A DNA stretch of 64,000 bases from Kaistia defluvii (GCF_040548815.1 NZ_JBEPSM010000001.1:620001-684000); one strand, 5' to 3'. Numbered from the stretch's first letter, positions 56,466 to 64,000 are shown. Notes: a model not told the origin generated them from the sequence alone. Program-made: numbers and translations.

Positions 56466-57739
56466 TGAGCCTTCTTACCGAACTTGCCCGCGACTATCAG
56501 GCCGGCCGCGTCAGCGGCATCACTTCCGTCTGTTCAGCGCATCCCGCCGTCATCCGCGCGACGCTGCGCGAAGGCCGCCGCACCGGCACCGTCGTGCTGA
56601 TCGAGGCGACCTGCAATCAGGTCAATCACGAGGGCGGTTATACCGGCATGAAGCCGGCCGATTTCCGCCGCTTCGTCGAGGGCATCGCCGCCGAAGTCGG
56701 TTTTGACATGGCGAACCTGATCCTCGGCGGCGACCATTTGGGACCCAATCCCTGGCGCAGCCTGCCGGCTGAGGAAGCCTTGGCCAAGGCGGAGGTCATG
56801 GTCGGCGCCTATGTTGCCGCCGGCTTCACAAAAATCCATCTCGACGCCAGCATGGGCTGCGCCGGCGAACCGGAGGGCCTGGACGACGACACGACGGCGC
56901 ATCGCGCCGCGCGGCTCGCCAAGGTGGCCGAGGCGACGGCCAAGTCGAACGACCTGGCGCTACCCGTCTACATCATCGGCACGGAAGTGCCGACGCCGGG
57001 CGGCGCGCTGCACGATCTCGACGACGTGCCGCCGACGCTTGCTTCCGCCGCGCGCGAAACCATCGCCACCCACCGGCGGGTCTTTGCGGAAGCTGGCCTG
57101 ACCGAGGCTTTTGCCCGCGTCATCGGCCTGGTCGTGCAGCCGGGCGTCGAGTTCGGCCATGACAAGGTCGTCGTCTACCGGCCGGAGCGGGCGCGCGATC
57201 TCATCGCCGTGCTCGCCGACGAGCCGCAGTTCGTGTTCGAGGCGCACTCGACCGACTACCAGCCGGAGACGGCGCTGGCGGCGCTGGTCCGCGACGGCTT
57301 CCCGATCTTGAAGGTCGGACCGGGCCTCACCTTCGCGCTGCGCCAGACGCTTTACGGTCTCGATCTCATCGCCTCGGAGCTGGATGCTTCCTATAGCGGC
57401 CGGGCGCTGGCGGATGCGATGGAAGCGCTGATGCTGGCCGAGCCGATTTACTGGCAGCGCTATTATCCCGGCACCCCGGACGAACAGCATGTGCTGCGCC
57501 ATTACAGCTACAGCGACCGCATCCGCTATTACTGGCCGCATGAGCAGGCCGAGCGCGCGGTGGCGAAGCTGATGGCGACGCTCAAGGGCCGGACGATCCC
57601 GGAGCCGCTGATTGCGCAGTTCCTTGCCGAGGATGCTGAAGCCGTGCGCAGCGGCGAATGCGCCGCGACGGCCGACGCGCTGCTGGAGCGCGGCATCGAA
57701 CGCATGCTGCAGCTTTACGGACGGGCCTGCCGGCCGTAG
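56465..57739 (+). CDS. GatZ/KbaZ-like protein, candidate D-tagatose-6-phosphate 4-epimerase
   Basis: A 424-residue TIM-barrel protein of the GatZ/KbaZ family (COG4573). Typical segments: GITSVCSAHPAVIRATL, LIEATCNQVNHEGGYTGM, LGGDHLGPNPWR, KIHLDASMGCAGEP, GTEVPTPGGA, FEAHSTDYQ, ILKVGPGLTFALRQTLYGLD and RIRYYW. Usually annotated as the non-catalytic subunit of tagatose-bisphosphate aldolase. No GatY/KbaY partner is present, and Agrobacterium homologues beside a tagatose kinase are D-tagatose-6-phosphate 4-epimerases that yield fructose 6-phosphate. That role fits here. Confidence 0.85.
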   Translation: MSLLTELARDYQAGRVSGITSVCSAHPAVIRATLREGRRTGTVVLIEATCNQVNHEGGYTGMKPADFRRFVEGIAAEVGFDMANLILGGDHLGPNPWRSLPAEEALAKAEVMVGAYVAAGFTKIHLDASMGCAGEPEGLDDDTTAHRAARLAKVAEATAKSNDLALPVYIIGTEVPTPGGALHDLDDVPPTLASAARETIATHRRVFAEAGLTEAFARVIGLVVQPGVEFGHDKVVVYRPERARDLIAVLADEPQFVFEAHSTDYQPETALAALVRDGFPILKVGPGLTFALRQTLYGLDLIASELDASYSGRALADAMEALMLAEPIYWQRYYPGTPDEQHVLRHYSYSDRIRYYWPHEQAERAVAKLMATLKGRTIPEPLIAQFLAEDAEAVRSGECAATADALLERGIERMLQLYGRACRP

Positions 57740-57770
57740 GCAAGGTTCTCTCCGCCGGATGCCAACTTTC

Positions 57771-57960
57771 ACCTCTCCCTGAGGGAGAGGTCGACGGCCG
57801 AAGGCCGGCGGGTGAGGGTTTACGGCCTCACCGGATAGGTCCCTAAACCCTCACCCGGAGCTTCGCTCCGACCTCTCCCTCAGGGAGAGGTGAAGAAAGA
57901 CGGCTGTCTCCTATCCCGCATGGCAAGCTCCGTCGCCCCGACGAAGGCCGGGCCCATGAA
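57771..57960. repeat. Palindromic repeats after the 4-epimerase gene
   Basis: Two copies of ACCTCTCCCT-c/g-AGGGAGAGGT (57771-57791 and 57871-57891) and a diverged GTCGCCCCGACGAAGG unit near 57932-57958. The gap 57740-58016 holds nothing else recognisable. Confidence 0.75.
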
Positions 57961-58016
57961 CACCAGGACCCATGCACACCGGCCGTGGAGATGGGCCGCG
58001 GCCTTGCGCGCGCCGG

Positions 58017-58151
58017 TCAGCAGATGACGTCGGCGGTGCCGCCCGTGCCGATCGACTGGCAACTGGTGAAGGTGCCGTCGGTCGACGCCTGGTCGGTCTG
58101 GCAGCCGGCCAGGGACACCACGCAGAAAAGCAGAGCGAAAACGAGTCTCAT
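58017..58151 (-). CDS. Small lipoprotein, 44 residues
   Basis: A short gene read on the minus strand with GGGAGGACAGC directly before the ATG. The product starts MRLVFALLFCVVSLAGCQTD: a lipoprotein signal peptide with lipobox LAGC, so mature protein would begin at C17 and be only 28 residues (Ser/Thr/Gly-rich with two further cysteines, C31 and C44, the latter the last residue). No family recognised. Two cysteines in such a short mature chain could form a disulfide in the periplasm. Signal, lipobox and ribosome site together support a real gene. Confidence 0.55.
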   Translation of the reverse strand: MRLVFALLFCVVSLAGCQTDQASTDGTFTSCQSIGTGGTADVIC

Positions 58152-58285
58152 GCTGTCCTCCCCATGCAACCGCAGGTGCAGGATTATCGGCTTTGCCGGC
58201 AGCGACTCAAGGACGGTTCCGTCAATCCATCGTGACCGGAACCGAGGGCCCGATCACGATTGGGTCGGCGGTTGGCGCGGACGCC

Positions 58286-58948
58286 TCAGCCGCCCCGCTT
58301 GCGCAGTTCGGCGACCTGTTCCGGCGTCAGCGGGCGGGTGGCTTCGCCGCGCAGCATCAGGAACAGCTTGGCCGTCTCCTCCAGCTCCTCGGTCGCATAC
58401 ATCGCGTCTTCGAGGCTCTTTCCCGCGACGACCGGGCCGTGATTGGCGAGCAGCACGGCGTGGTGCTTGTCCGCCAGTTTTTCCACGGCCAGCGCCAGGC
58501 TCTCGTCTCCCGGCGGGTGGTAGGGGACCAGCGGCAGCTTGCCCACGCGCATGATGTAATAGGCCGTCAGCGGCGGCAGGCAGTCATGATGGTCGATATG
58601 GTGCAGGCAGGAGACCGCCACCGAATGGGTCGAGTGCAGGTGGACCACCGCCTCGCAGGTCGGGCGCTGCTGGTACATGACCCGGTGCAGGAAGGCTTCC
58701 TTGGTCGGCTTGTCGCCGCCGACATGGTTGCCGTTGGCGTCGATCTTCGAAATCCGGGCCGGGTCGAGGTCGCCGAGCGAGGCATTGGTCGGCGTCATCA
58801 GCCAGCCGCCATCCGGCAGCGCGACCGAGATATTGCCGGTCGAGCCGAAGGTCAGGCCGCGCTGGAACATCGAGGCGCCGCACTTGCAGATGCGCTCGCG
58901 AAGCGCGGATTCGGTCTGGGATATCGGGCTCACGCGAGCGAACTCCAT
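58286..58948 (-). CDS. otnC: 3-oxo-tetronate 4-phosphate decarboxylase
   Basis: A 220-residue class II aldolase-fold enzyme. GLTFGSTGNISVALPDGGWLMTPTNASL is the phosphate-binding N-terminus, E84 (TKEAFLH) the catalytic acid, and H103, H105 (VVHLHSTHSV) and H170 (LANHGPVV) the metal ligands. It decarboxylates 3-oxo-tetronate 4-phosphate to dihydroxyacetone phosphate. It overlaps the 3' end of otnK (start ATG 58948 within otnK), so the two are translationally coupled. Confidence 0.9.
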   Translation of the reverse strand: MEFARVSPISQTESALRERICKCGASMFQRGLTFGSTGNISVALPDGGWLMTPTNASLGDLDPARISKIDANGNHVGGDKPTKEAFLHRVMYQQRPTCEAVVHLHSTHSVAVSCLHHIDHHDCLPPLTAYYIMRVGKLPLVPYHPPGDESLALAVEKLADKHHAVLLANHGPVVAGKSLEDAMYATEELEETAKLFLMLRGEATRPLTPEQVAELRKRGG

Positions 58949-60198
58949 GCCTTGAGGAAGAAATCGGGCGTGCCGAAATTGCCGGATTTGAGCGCCAGCG
59001 CGACATCCGGACCGGAACGGCTGCGCGTCCAGGGCACGCCGGGATCGATTTCCGGGCCGATCGACAGCGCCTTGACGCCGAGCGCATTGACGACGGCGCC
59101 GGAGGTCTCGCCGCCGGCCACCAGCAGGCGGGTGAAGCCCTTGGCGGGCAGCGCCGCCGCGACGGCGGCGAGCAGGTCTTCCACCAGCGTTCCCGCCTTC
59201 TCGCGGCCGAGCTTTTCCTGCACGGCGCGCACGCTGTCGGGATCGTCGCTGGAATAGACCAGCGGCGTGACGTCGGCGGGCTGCGACACCAGCCAGTCGA
59301 TCACGGAGGCCGGCGTCAGCGCGCCGGAGGCGATCTCCAGCGGGTCGATGCGGAGCGTCGGTAGCCCGGCTTCCTGCGCCTTGGCGACCTGTCCGCGCGT
59401 CGCGGCCGAGCACGAGCCGGCGAGGATCGCGCCGCGTCCCTCCGGCGCGGCGATCGACGTGGCCGGCGGGGTGAGCTTGTCGATCAGGCCGGCGTCGCGA
59501 TAGGCGGCGGGCAGGCCGATGGCGATGCCGGAGCCGCCGGTGACGAGTTTCACGTCGACCAGCGCCTTGCCGATCTCGCGCAGATGTGAGTCCTGCAACG
59601 CGTCGACGATGGCGATGCGCTTGCCGGCGGCCTGCTCGCGCGCGAAGGCCTTGGCGATGGCCTCGGCGCCAGCATCGACATCGGCATAAGCGACCAGCCC
59701 GACCGGCAGCTCGGTCTGCCGCTGCAGCACGCGGCGGAGATCCGCATCGCGCATCGGCGTCAGCGGATGGTCGCGCATCGAGCTTTCGTTGAGCGGCACG
59801 CCATTGACGAACAGGTGGCCCTGGTAGATCGAGCGGCCGGTCGCCGGGAAGGCGGGGCAGGCGATGGTGAAGCCGGCATCGAGCCGCTTCAGCAGCGCTT
59901 CCGCCACCGGGCCGATATTGCCTTCATCGGTTGAATCGAAGGTCGAGCAATATTTGAAGAACAGCCGCTGCGCGCCATGCGCCAGCAGCCATTCGGCCGC
60001 GGCCAGCGACTGCGCCACGGCGTCGGCCGCCGGGATGGTGCGCGATTTCAAGGCGACGACGAGCGCGTCGACCTCGGAAAGGTCGAGATCGTCCTGCGGC
60101 AGGCCGGTGCTCTGCACCGTGCGCAGGCCCTCGCGCGACAGCATCAGCGAGAGGTCGGTAGCGCCGGTCAGGTCGTCAGCGATGCATCCAAGCAGCAT
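58930..60198 (-). CDS. otnK: 3-oxo-tetronate kinase
   Basis: A 422-residue kinase of the DUF1537 family (four-carbon acid sugar kinase). LGCIADDLTGATDLSLMLSREGLRTVQ opens the N-terminal sugar-binding domain; GSDN-type motifs are represented by FKYCSTFDSTDEGNIGPVAEAL and CPAFPATGRSIYQGHLFVNGVPL. The C-terminal nucleotide-binding domain contains LLVAGGETSGAVVNALGV and GPEIDPGVPW. It phosphorylates 3-oxo-tetronate at O4. Divergent from ltnD across a 237-base control region. Confidence 0.92.
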   Translation of the reverse strand: MLLGCIADDLTGATDLSLMLSREGLRTVQSTGLPQDDLDLSEVDALVVALKSRTIPAADAVAQSLAAAEWLLAHGAQRLFFKYCSTFDSTDEGNIGPVAEALLKRLDAGFTIACPAFPATGRSIYQGHLFVNGVPLNESSMRDHPLTPMRDADLRRVLQRQTELPVGLVAYADVDAGAEAIAKAFAREQAAGKRIAIVDALQDSHLREIGKALVDVKLVTGGSGIAIGLPAAYRDAGLIDKLTPPATSIAAPEGRGAILAGSCSAATRGQVAKAQEAGLPTLRIDPLEIASGALTPASVIDWLVSQPADVTPLVYSSDDPDSVRAVQEKLGREKAGTLVEDLLAAVAAALPAKGFTRLLVAGGETSGAVVNALGVKALSIGPEIDPGVPWTRSRSGPDVALALKSGNFGTPDFFLKAWSSLA

Positions 60199-60341
60199 GC
60201 GGTCATGTCCTTGCAGGGGAGGTCAGGCTGGCTTGCCGGACGGAGCGGTCGGGGAAGGGCGGCGATAAATGGCAACGCAAAGCACTTTCGCCCTCCCATG
60301 GGCTTGACGACCGCCGCTCCGGCTCGGCTAGTATTGCCTAC

Positions 60342-60355
60342 TGTTAGCGCTGTCA
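60342..60355. promoter_or_regulatory. LacI-type operator, left copy
   Basis: TGTTAGCGCTGTCA, centred on AGCGCT, in the control region between otnK and ltnD. The inverted relative lies at 60374-60387. TGnTAGCGCTnnCA is the style of LacI-family sites. Confidence 0.6.
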
Positions 60356-60373
60356 TAGGGAATTCGCAACCAA

Positions 60374-60387
60374 TGACAGCGCTAGCA
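60374..60387. promoter_or_regulatory. LacI-type operator, right copy
   Basis: TGACAGCGCTAGCA, the inverted partner of the left copy (13 of 14 positions match in reverse complement). Centres are 32 bases apart, about three helical turns, which suits cooperative binding or control of both divergent promoters. It ends 48 bases before ltnD. Confidence 0.6.
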
Positions 60388-60435
60388 TGATGGAGCGCAC
60401 AACGGTGGCGTTCCCCCCCGGGAAAGGATCACGTC

Positions 60436-61392
60436 ATGGCGACAAAGGATGAGTCGGGAGCGCGGCTCTCGGTCATCGGCCTCGGGTCGATGGGATATGG
60501 CATGGCGCAGTCCCTGGCCAAGGGCGGCTTCGCCGTCACCGGCTTCGACACCCGCCCGGAGGTGGTGGCGAAATTCGCCGCCGAGCATGGCGCCGGCGCC
60601 GGGTCGCCGGCCGAGGCCGCCGCCACGGCCGACATCCTCGTCATCGTCGTCGTCAATGCCGACCAGACGCAGCAGGTGCTGCTGGGCGAGGGCGGATTGC
60701 TGGCCTCGGCCAAGCCGGGCGCGGTAATCGTCTCGTGCGCCACCATGGCGCCGGAGCGGGCGAGGGCGCTCGCCGAAGCGGTCGAGGCGACCGGCCGGCA
60801 CTATGTCGACGCGCCGATTTCCGGCGGCGCGGCGCGCGCCGCCGAGGGCGCTCTCACCATGCTGGTTTCGGGAAGGCCCGAGGCGATCGCCAAGGCGCGC
60901 GCGGCGCTCGATGCCATGTCGGCCAAGCTCTATCTGCTCGGCGACGAGCCGGGCATCGGCGCTTCCTTCAAGATCGTCAATCAGTTGCTGGCAGGCGTTC
61001 ACATCGCCGCCGCGTCCGAGGCGATCGTCTTCGCCAAGCGGCTCGGCCTCGACATCGCCAAGGTGTATGAGGTGATCACCGCCTCGGCCGGCAATTCCTG
61101 GATGTTCGAGAACCGCATGCCGCATGTGCTGGACGGCGATTATTCGCCGAAGAGCGCCGTCGAGATCTTCACCAAGGACCTCGGCATCATCGCCGATATC
61201 TCGCGCAGCGAGAAATTCGCGACGCCGATCGCGTCCTCGGCGCTGCAGATGTTCCTGATGACCGCCGCTGCCGGAATGGGCAAGGATGACGATGCCTCGG
61301 TCGCGCGCCTCTATGCCATGATCGCCGGCCTCGACCTGCCCGGCGCACCCGCTTCCACCGACAAGGCAACCGCTTCCACCGACAAGGACTGA
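60436..61392 (+). CDS. ltnD: L-threonate dehydrogenase
   Basis: A 318-residue NAD-dependent enzyme of the 3-hydroxyisobutyrate dehydrogenase family. The Rossmann motif is SVIGLGSMGYGMAQSLAKGG, the substrate-binding segment DAPISGGAARAAEGALTMLVSG and the catalytic lysine lies in GASFKIVNQLLAGVHIAAASEA. Beside OtnI, OtnK and OtnC this branch oxidises L-threonate to 2-oxo-tetronate. The C-terminus carries a short duplicated tail (STDKA/STDKD). Start follows GGGAAAGGATCACGTC. Confidence 0.87.
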   Translation: MATKDESGARLSVIGLGSMGYGMAQSLAKGGFAVTGFDTRPEVVAKFAAEHGAGAGSPAEAAATADILVIVVVNADQTQQVLLGEGGLLASAKPGAVIVSCATMAPERARALAEAVEATGRHYVDAPISGGAARAAEGALTMLVSGRPEAIAKARAALDAMSAKLYLLGDEPGIGASFKIVNQLLAGVHIAAASEAIVFAKRLGLDIAKVYEVITASAGNSWMFENRMPHVLDGDYSPKSAVEIFTKDLGIIADISRSEKFATPIASSALQMFLMTAAAGMGKDDDASVARLYAMIAGLDLPGAPASTDKATASTDKD

Positions 61393-61399
61393 GATTTCG

Positions 61400-62176
61400 A
61401 TGCCGCGTTTCGCCGCCAATCTCTCGATGATGTTCAACGAGTGGTCGTTCCTCGACCGCTTCGCCGCCGCCGCCGATGCCGGCTTTAAGGCCGTCGAGTT
61501 CCTGTTCCCCTATGATTTCTCGCCGGAGGATGTCGCGGCCAGGCTGAAGGCGGCGGGGCTCGAGCAGGCGCTGTTCAACCTGCCGCCGGGAGACTGGGCG
61601 GCTGGCGAGCGCGGCATCGCGGCGCTGCCGGGCCGGCAGGACGAGTTCCGCGCCTCGGTGGCGAAGGCGCTCGACTATGCGCTTGCGACGGGCGTCCGGC
61701 GGCTGCACATGATGTCGGGACTGGCGCCGAGCGGGTCGGTCGAGGCGGGCGCCCTCTATCGCGACGCGGTGCGCTTCGCCTGCGCCACCATGGCGCCGCA
61801 TGGCATCGACATCGTGCTGGAGCCGATCAACCGCCGCGACATGCCGGGCTATTTCCTGAACGATTTCGGCATGGCGGCGGGAATCATCGAGGAACTGGGC
61901 CTGCCCAATCTGAAGCTCCAATACGACATCTATCACCGCCAGATCCTGCATGGCGACGTGATCAAGAGCCTGGAGGCGCTGCTGCCGATCATCGGCCACG
62001 TCCAGATTGCTTCCGTGCCGCTGCGCAACGAGCCGGGCACCGGCGAACTGAACGATTTCCGCATTTTCGACGAACTCGACCGGCTCGGCTATGCCGGCTT
62101 CGTCGGCTGCGAATACCGCCCCGCCGGCGCGACGCTCGATGGCCTCAGCTGGATGAAGCAGACGGCGCTTCGCTAA
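61400..62176 (+). CDS. otnI: 2-oxo-tetronate isomerase
   Basis: A 258-residue TIM-barrel isomerase of the hydroxypyruvate-isomerase-like family. It opens MPRFAANLSMMFNEWSFLDRF; metal-site segments are VLEPINRRDMPGYFLN, LQYDIYHRQILHGD, GHVQIASVPLRNEPGTGELN and FVGCEYRPAG. It converts 2-oxo-tetronate to 3-oxo-tetronate for OtnK. Seven bases after ltnD, same operon. Confidence 0.9.
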   Translation: MPRFAANLSMMFNEWSFLDRFAAAADAGFKAVEFLFPYDFSPEDVAARLKAAGLEQALFNLPPGDWAAGERGIAALPGRQDEFRASVAKALDYALATGVRRLHMMSGLAPSGSVEAGALYRDAVRFACATMAPHGIDIVLEPINRRDMPGYFLNDFGMAAGIIEELGLPNLKLQYDIYHRQILHGDVIKSLEALLPIIGHVQIASVPLRNEPGTGELNDFRIFDELDRLGYAGFVGCEYRPAGATLDGLSWMKQTALR

Positions 62177-62246
62177 ACCTGGGCATCGGGCATGGAAAAG
62201 GCCGGGGCAGGCGACTGCCCCGGCTTTCTTTCATGTCTCCCGGGCC

Positions 62247-62673
62247 GTCATCCCTGCCTCCCATCCCACCACACCCTCGCCGTCATCCCGGGCGCAGCGA
62301 AGCGGAGATCCGGGATCCATGCAGCGGGGTTTTCAGGGAGCCTCGCGCGGCAACCGGCACGGCTGAATGGATCCCCGGTCAAGCCGGGGATGACGGCGAG
62401 GGTGGGGTGAGGCGGTGCGTGGTGGGCGCTTTGCTCGGCTGTATATTCGACAAGCCCTCGTCATCCCTGCCTCCCATCCCACCCCACGCTCGCCGTCATC
62501 CCGGACGCAGCGAAGCGGAGATCCGGGATCCATGCAGCAGGGTTTTCGGGAGTCTCGCGCGGCCACCGCCTCGGCTGAATGGGTCCCCGGTCAAGCCGGG
62601 GATGACGCCGAGGGTGGGGTGAGGGCACTGCATGGCTTGTCTGGCGCTCTGCTGGGGCTAGCTATTCTCAAGC
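62247..62673. repeat. Tandem duplication of a 213-bp composite repeat
   Basis: Two adjacent copies, 62247-62459 and 62460-62672, both starting GTCATCCCTGCCTCCCATCC. Each contains the GTCATCCCGG-GCAGCGAAGCGG arm ending GGATCCATGCAGC, a spacer and the GTCAAGCCGGGGATGACG arm. The copies differ at scattered positions. The same composite unit occurs once at 34411-34566. The gap 62177-62782 shows no gene. Confidence 0.85.
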
Positions 62674-62727
62674 CCTTGTCGCCCCCTGCCTCCCAGGCTC
62701 ACCCACCGCGGCGCGCCGCCCCCCAAA

Positions 62728-62762
62728 CGAAAACGGGGCCTGAGGTTGCCCCCAGGCCCCGT
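62728..62762 (-). terminator. Terminator of the second sugar importer
   Basis: On the minus strand ACGGGGCCTG, ten-base loop, CAGGCCCCGT and then TTTTCGTTTG: a 10-bp GC stem with T-rich tail 20 bases after the permease stop. Confidence 0.8.
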
Positions 62763-62782
62763 CCGCATCGGTATGGCGGGGA

Positions 62783-63787
62783 TCAGCCGGCGGCGGCCGA
62801 GGGCTTGCCCGTGGCGCGGGCCGTTGCGCTTTCGATCATGATCTTCTGCATGCGGCGGCGCTGCAGTTCGCGGTCGGCGATGACGCCGAGCATGATCACG
62901 GCGCCCATCACCGTGTAGTTCAGCGAACTCGGGATACCCAGCATGTTGACGAGGTTCTGCAGCACCTGCAGCAGCACCGTGCCGAGGAAGATGCCGAGGA
63001 TCGAACCTTCGCCGCCGCGCAGCGAACAGCCGCCGAGCACGGCCGCCGCGACGGCATAGAGCTCGTAGAAATTGCCATGCGCCGAGGGCGAGACCGACTG
63101 CGTGTAGAACACGAAGAAGATCGCCGACAGGCCGGTCAGCAGGCCCGCGATCGAATAGGCGGCGGTGATCACCAGCTTGGTCGGAATGCCGGAGAAGCGG
63201 GCGGCTTCCTCGTTCTTGCCGACGGCGAACAGGTAGCGACCGAATACCGACTTGTGCAGAACGACCGACATGACCAGACAGACGGCGACGAAGAAGATGA
63301 AGGCGTTCGGAACCACGCCAACGCGTCCCGAAACCAGCCATTCCAGCGTCTCGTAGCCGCTGCCATAGCCGAAGCCGGCGGTCGAATCGGCGGTGTAGTA
63401 GCGCGCCAGGCCGCGATAGATCAGCAGCCCGCAGAGTGTCACGACGAAGGGCTGCAGCTTGAGCTGCGTCACCAGCAGGCCGTGGATCGTGCCGAGGATG
63501 ACGCCGCCGCCGACCGTGATCAGCAGCGCGAGCGGCCAGGCCAGCTCGTGATTGACGAGCAGGTCGAGGAAGATGATGCCGAGCAGCGCCAGCATCGAGC
63601 CGACCGACAATTCGATGCCGCCGGTGATGATGACCACGCCGACGCCGATCGCGAACAGGCCGAACAGGCCGATCTGGTTGGCCAGGTTGGAGAGGTTGAT
63701 CTGCGAGATGAACTGCGGATTGAGCACCGCGGTAATCGCGCCGATGATGATGATCAGCAGGAAGAGACCGAGTTCTTTCCTAAGCAT
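62783..63787 (-). CDS. CUT2 sugar ABC transporter permease (second system)
   Basis: A 334-residue RbsC-type permease with about ten helices. NLSNLANQIGLFGLFAIGVGVVIITGGIELSVGSMLALLG is the family signature; AVGKNEEAARFSGI is the cytoplasmic loop; AVLGGCSLRGGEGSILG follows. Start ATG 63787 overlaps the ATPase stop (ATGCTTAG); an in-frame start at 63817 lies further inside the ATPase gene. Its ligand is unknown; the position beside the threonate genes suggests a related sugar, sugar acid or polyol. Confidence 0.9.
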   Translation of the reverse strand: MLRKELGLFLLIIIIGAITAVLNPQFISQINLSNLANQIGLFGLFAIGVGVVIITGGIELSVGSMLALLGIIFLDLLVNHELAWPLALLITVGGGVILGTIHGLLVTQLKLQPFVVTLCGLLIYRGLARYYTADSTAGFGYGSGYETLEWLVSGRVGVVPNAFIFFVAVCLVMSVVLHKSVFGRYLFAVGKNEEAARFSGIPTKLVITAAYSIAGLLTGLSAIFFVFYTQSVSPSAHGNFYELYAVAAAVLGGCSLRGGEGSILGIFLGTVLLQVLQNLVNMLGIPSSLNYTVMGAVIMLGVIADRELQRRRMQKIMIESATARATGKPSAAAG

Positions 63788-64000
63788 GTTCGATGGCTTC
63801 CTGTTGGATCGTTCCACCGACGGCGAGCGTCAGCACGTTGTGTTCGGAGAATTGGTTGCGTTCGAGATGGCCGGAGACGTGGCCTTCGTGCATGACGATC
63901 ATGCGGTCGCTGACGCCCAGCACCTCTTCCATGTCGCTGGAAATCATCAGGATCGCGACGCCGGCGTCGGAGAGTTCGCGCATCAGCGCGTAGATCTCGC
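63780..64000 (-). CDS. CUT2 sugar ABC transporter ATPase, 3' end
   Basis: The last 73 residues of a sugar ABC ATPase; the gene continues beyond the right edge. The visible EIYALMRELSDAGVAILMIS with SDMEEVLGVSDRMIVMHEG segment is the end of the second nucleotide-binding domain of RbsA/MglA-type proteins. It overlaps the permease gene by eight bases. Confidence 0.88.
   Translation of the reverse strand, partial: EIYALMRELSDAGVAILMISSDMEEVLGVSDRMIVMHEGHVSGHLERNQFSEHNVLTLAVGGTIQQEAIEHA

Noticed and set aside
57985-58554. Plus-strand frames across the small lipoprotein and otnC
   Set aside because: They read through otnC antisense and show no domain; the minus-strand lipoprotein has signal, lipobox and ribosome site.
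63077-63895. 272-codon plus-strand frame opposite the second permease
   Set aside because: Antisense shadow of a clear RbsC-type permease; Asp/Glu/His-rich without motifs.

Overview
The window reads as the chromosome of a GC-rich alphaproteobacterium of the order Hyphomicrobiales (Rhizobiales). Evidence: the block dnaE - rpsB - tsf - pyrH - frr - uppS - cdsA - dxr - rseP - bamA - lpxD - fabZ - lpxA - lpxI - lpxB - gltA / gltX - comEC - lexA; a short-type ProRS; a FixL-FixJ-FixK oxygen-sensing set; and alphaproteobacterial direct-repeat SOS boxes (GTTC-N7-GTTC). The genus cannot be fixed from the sequence alone. I see no rRNA, tRNA, CRISPR array, prophage or insertion sequence.

Layout. 1-5271: 3' end of RNase J, methylmalonyl-CoA epimerase, a DUF1467 protein, proS and the LolCE-type/LolD lipoprotein exporter. 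5440-8182: sulfate ABC importer (binding protein and two permeases, no ATPase gene beside them). 8187-11691: fixK (-), fixL-fixJ (+) and a single-domain receiver behind a FixK/Fnr box, which looks like a FixT-type feedback gene. 11842-15289: AI-2E family protein, membrane metallophosphoesterase, DUF1269 protein. 15553-19255: SOS box, a 32-residue membrane peptide (SidA-like candidate) and dnaE. 19997-34362: translation factors, isoprenoid and phospholipid synthesis, envelope biogenesis and lipid A synthesis, closely packed with many 1-4 nt overlaps. 34908-41260: gltA, gltX, comEC, lexA. 41899-45019: glycine betaine/proline-type ABC importer.

From about 45.1 kb the window becomes accessory or metabolic. 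It holds a lone HNH nuclease with a possible PUA/EVE-like reader domain and a VOC protein. Next is a polyol/ketose cluster: two polyol-dehydrogenase-like SDRs, a ketose 3-epimerase, a CUT2 sugar ABC importer, a ROK regulator, a D-tagatose-kinase-like PfkB protein and a GatZ/KbaZ-like D-tagatose-6-phosphate 4-epimerase candidate. Two matching operator-like sites (8-N10-8) sit in the two control regions of this cluster. After that comes a complete set for L-threonate catabolism (LtnD, OtnI, OtnK, OtnC), whose divergent promoter region carries a pair of LacI-type operators. The right edge holds a second CUT2 importer (permease plus the 3' end of its ATPase).

Long intergenic gaps are filled with dispersed palindromic repeats of four types, including one 213-bp tandem duplication. 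The observations most worth a second look are the SOS-controlled membrane peptide next to dnaE, the FixK-box receiver with three cysteines, the shared operators of the polyol cluster, the paired operators of the threonate genes, the reader-HNH nuclease, and a strong minus-strand terminator with no annotated gene feeding it.
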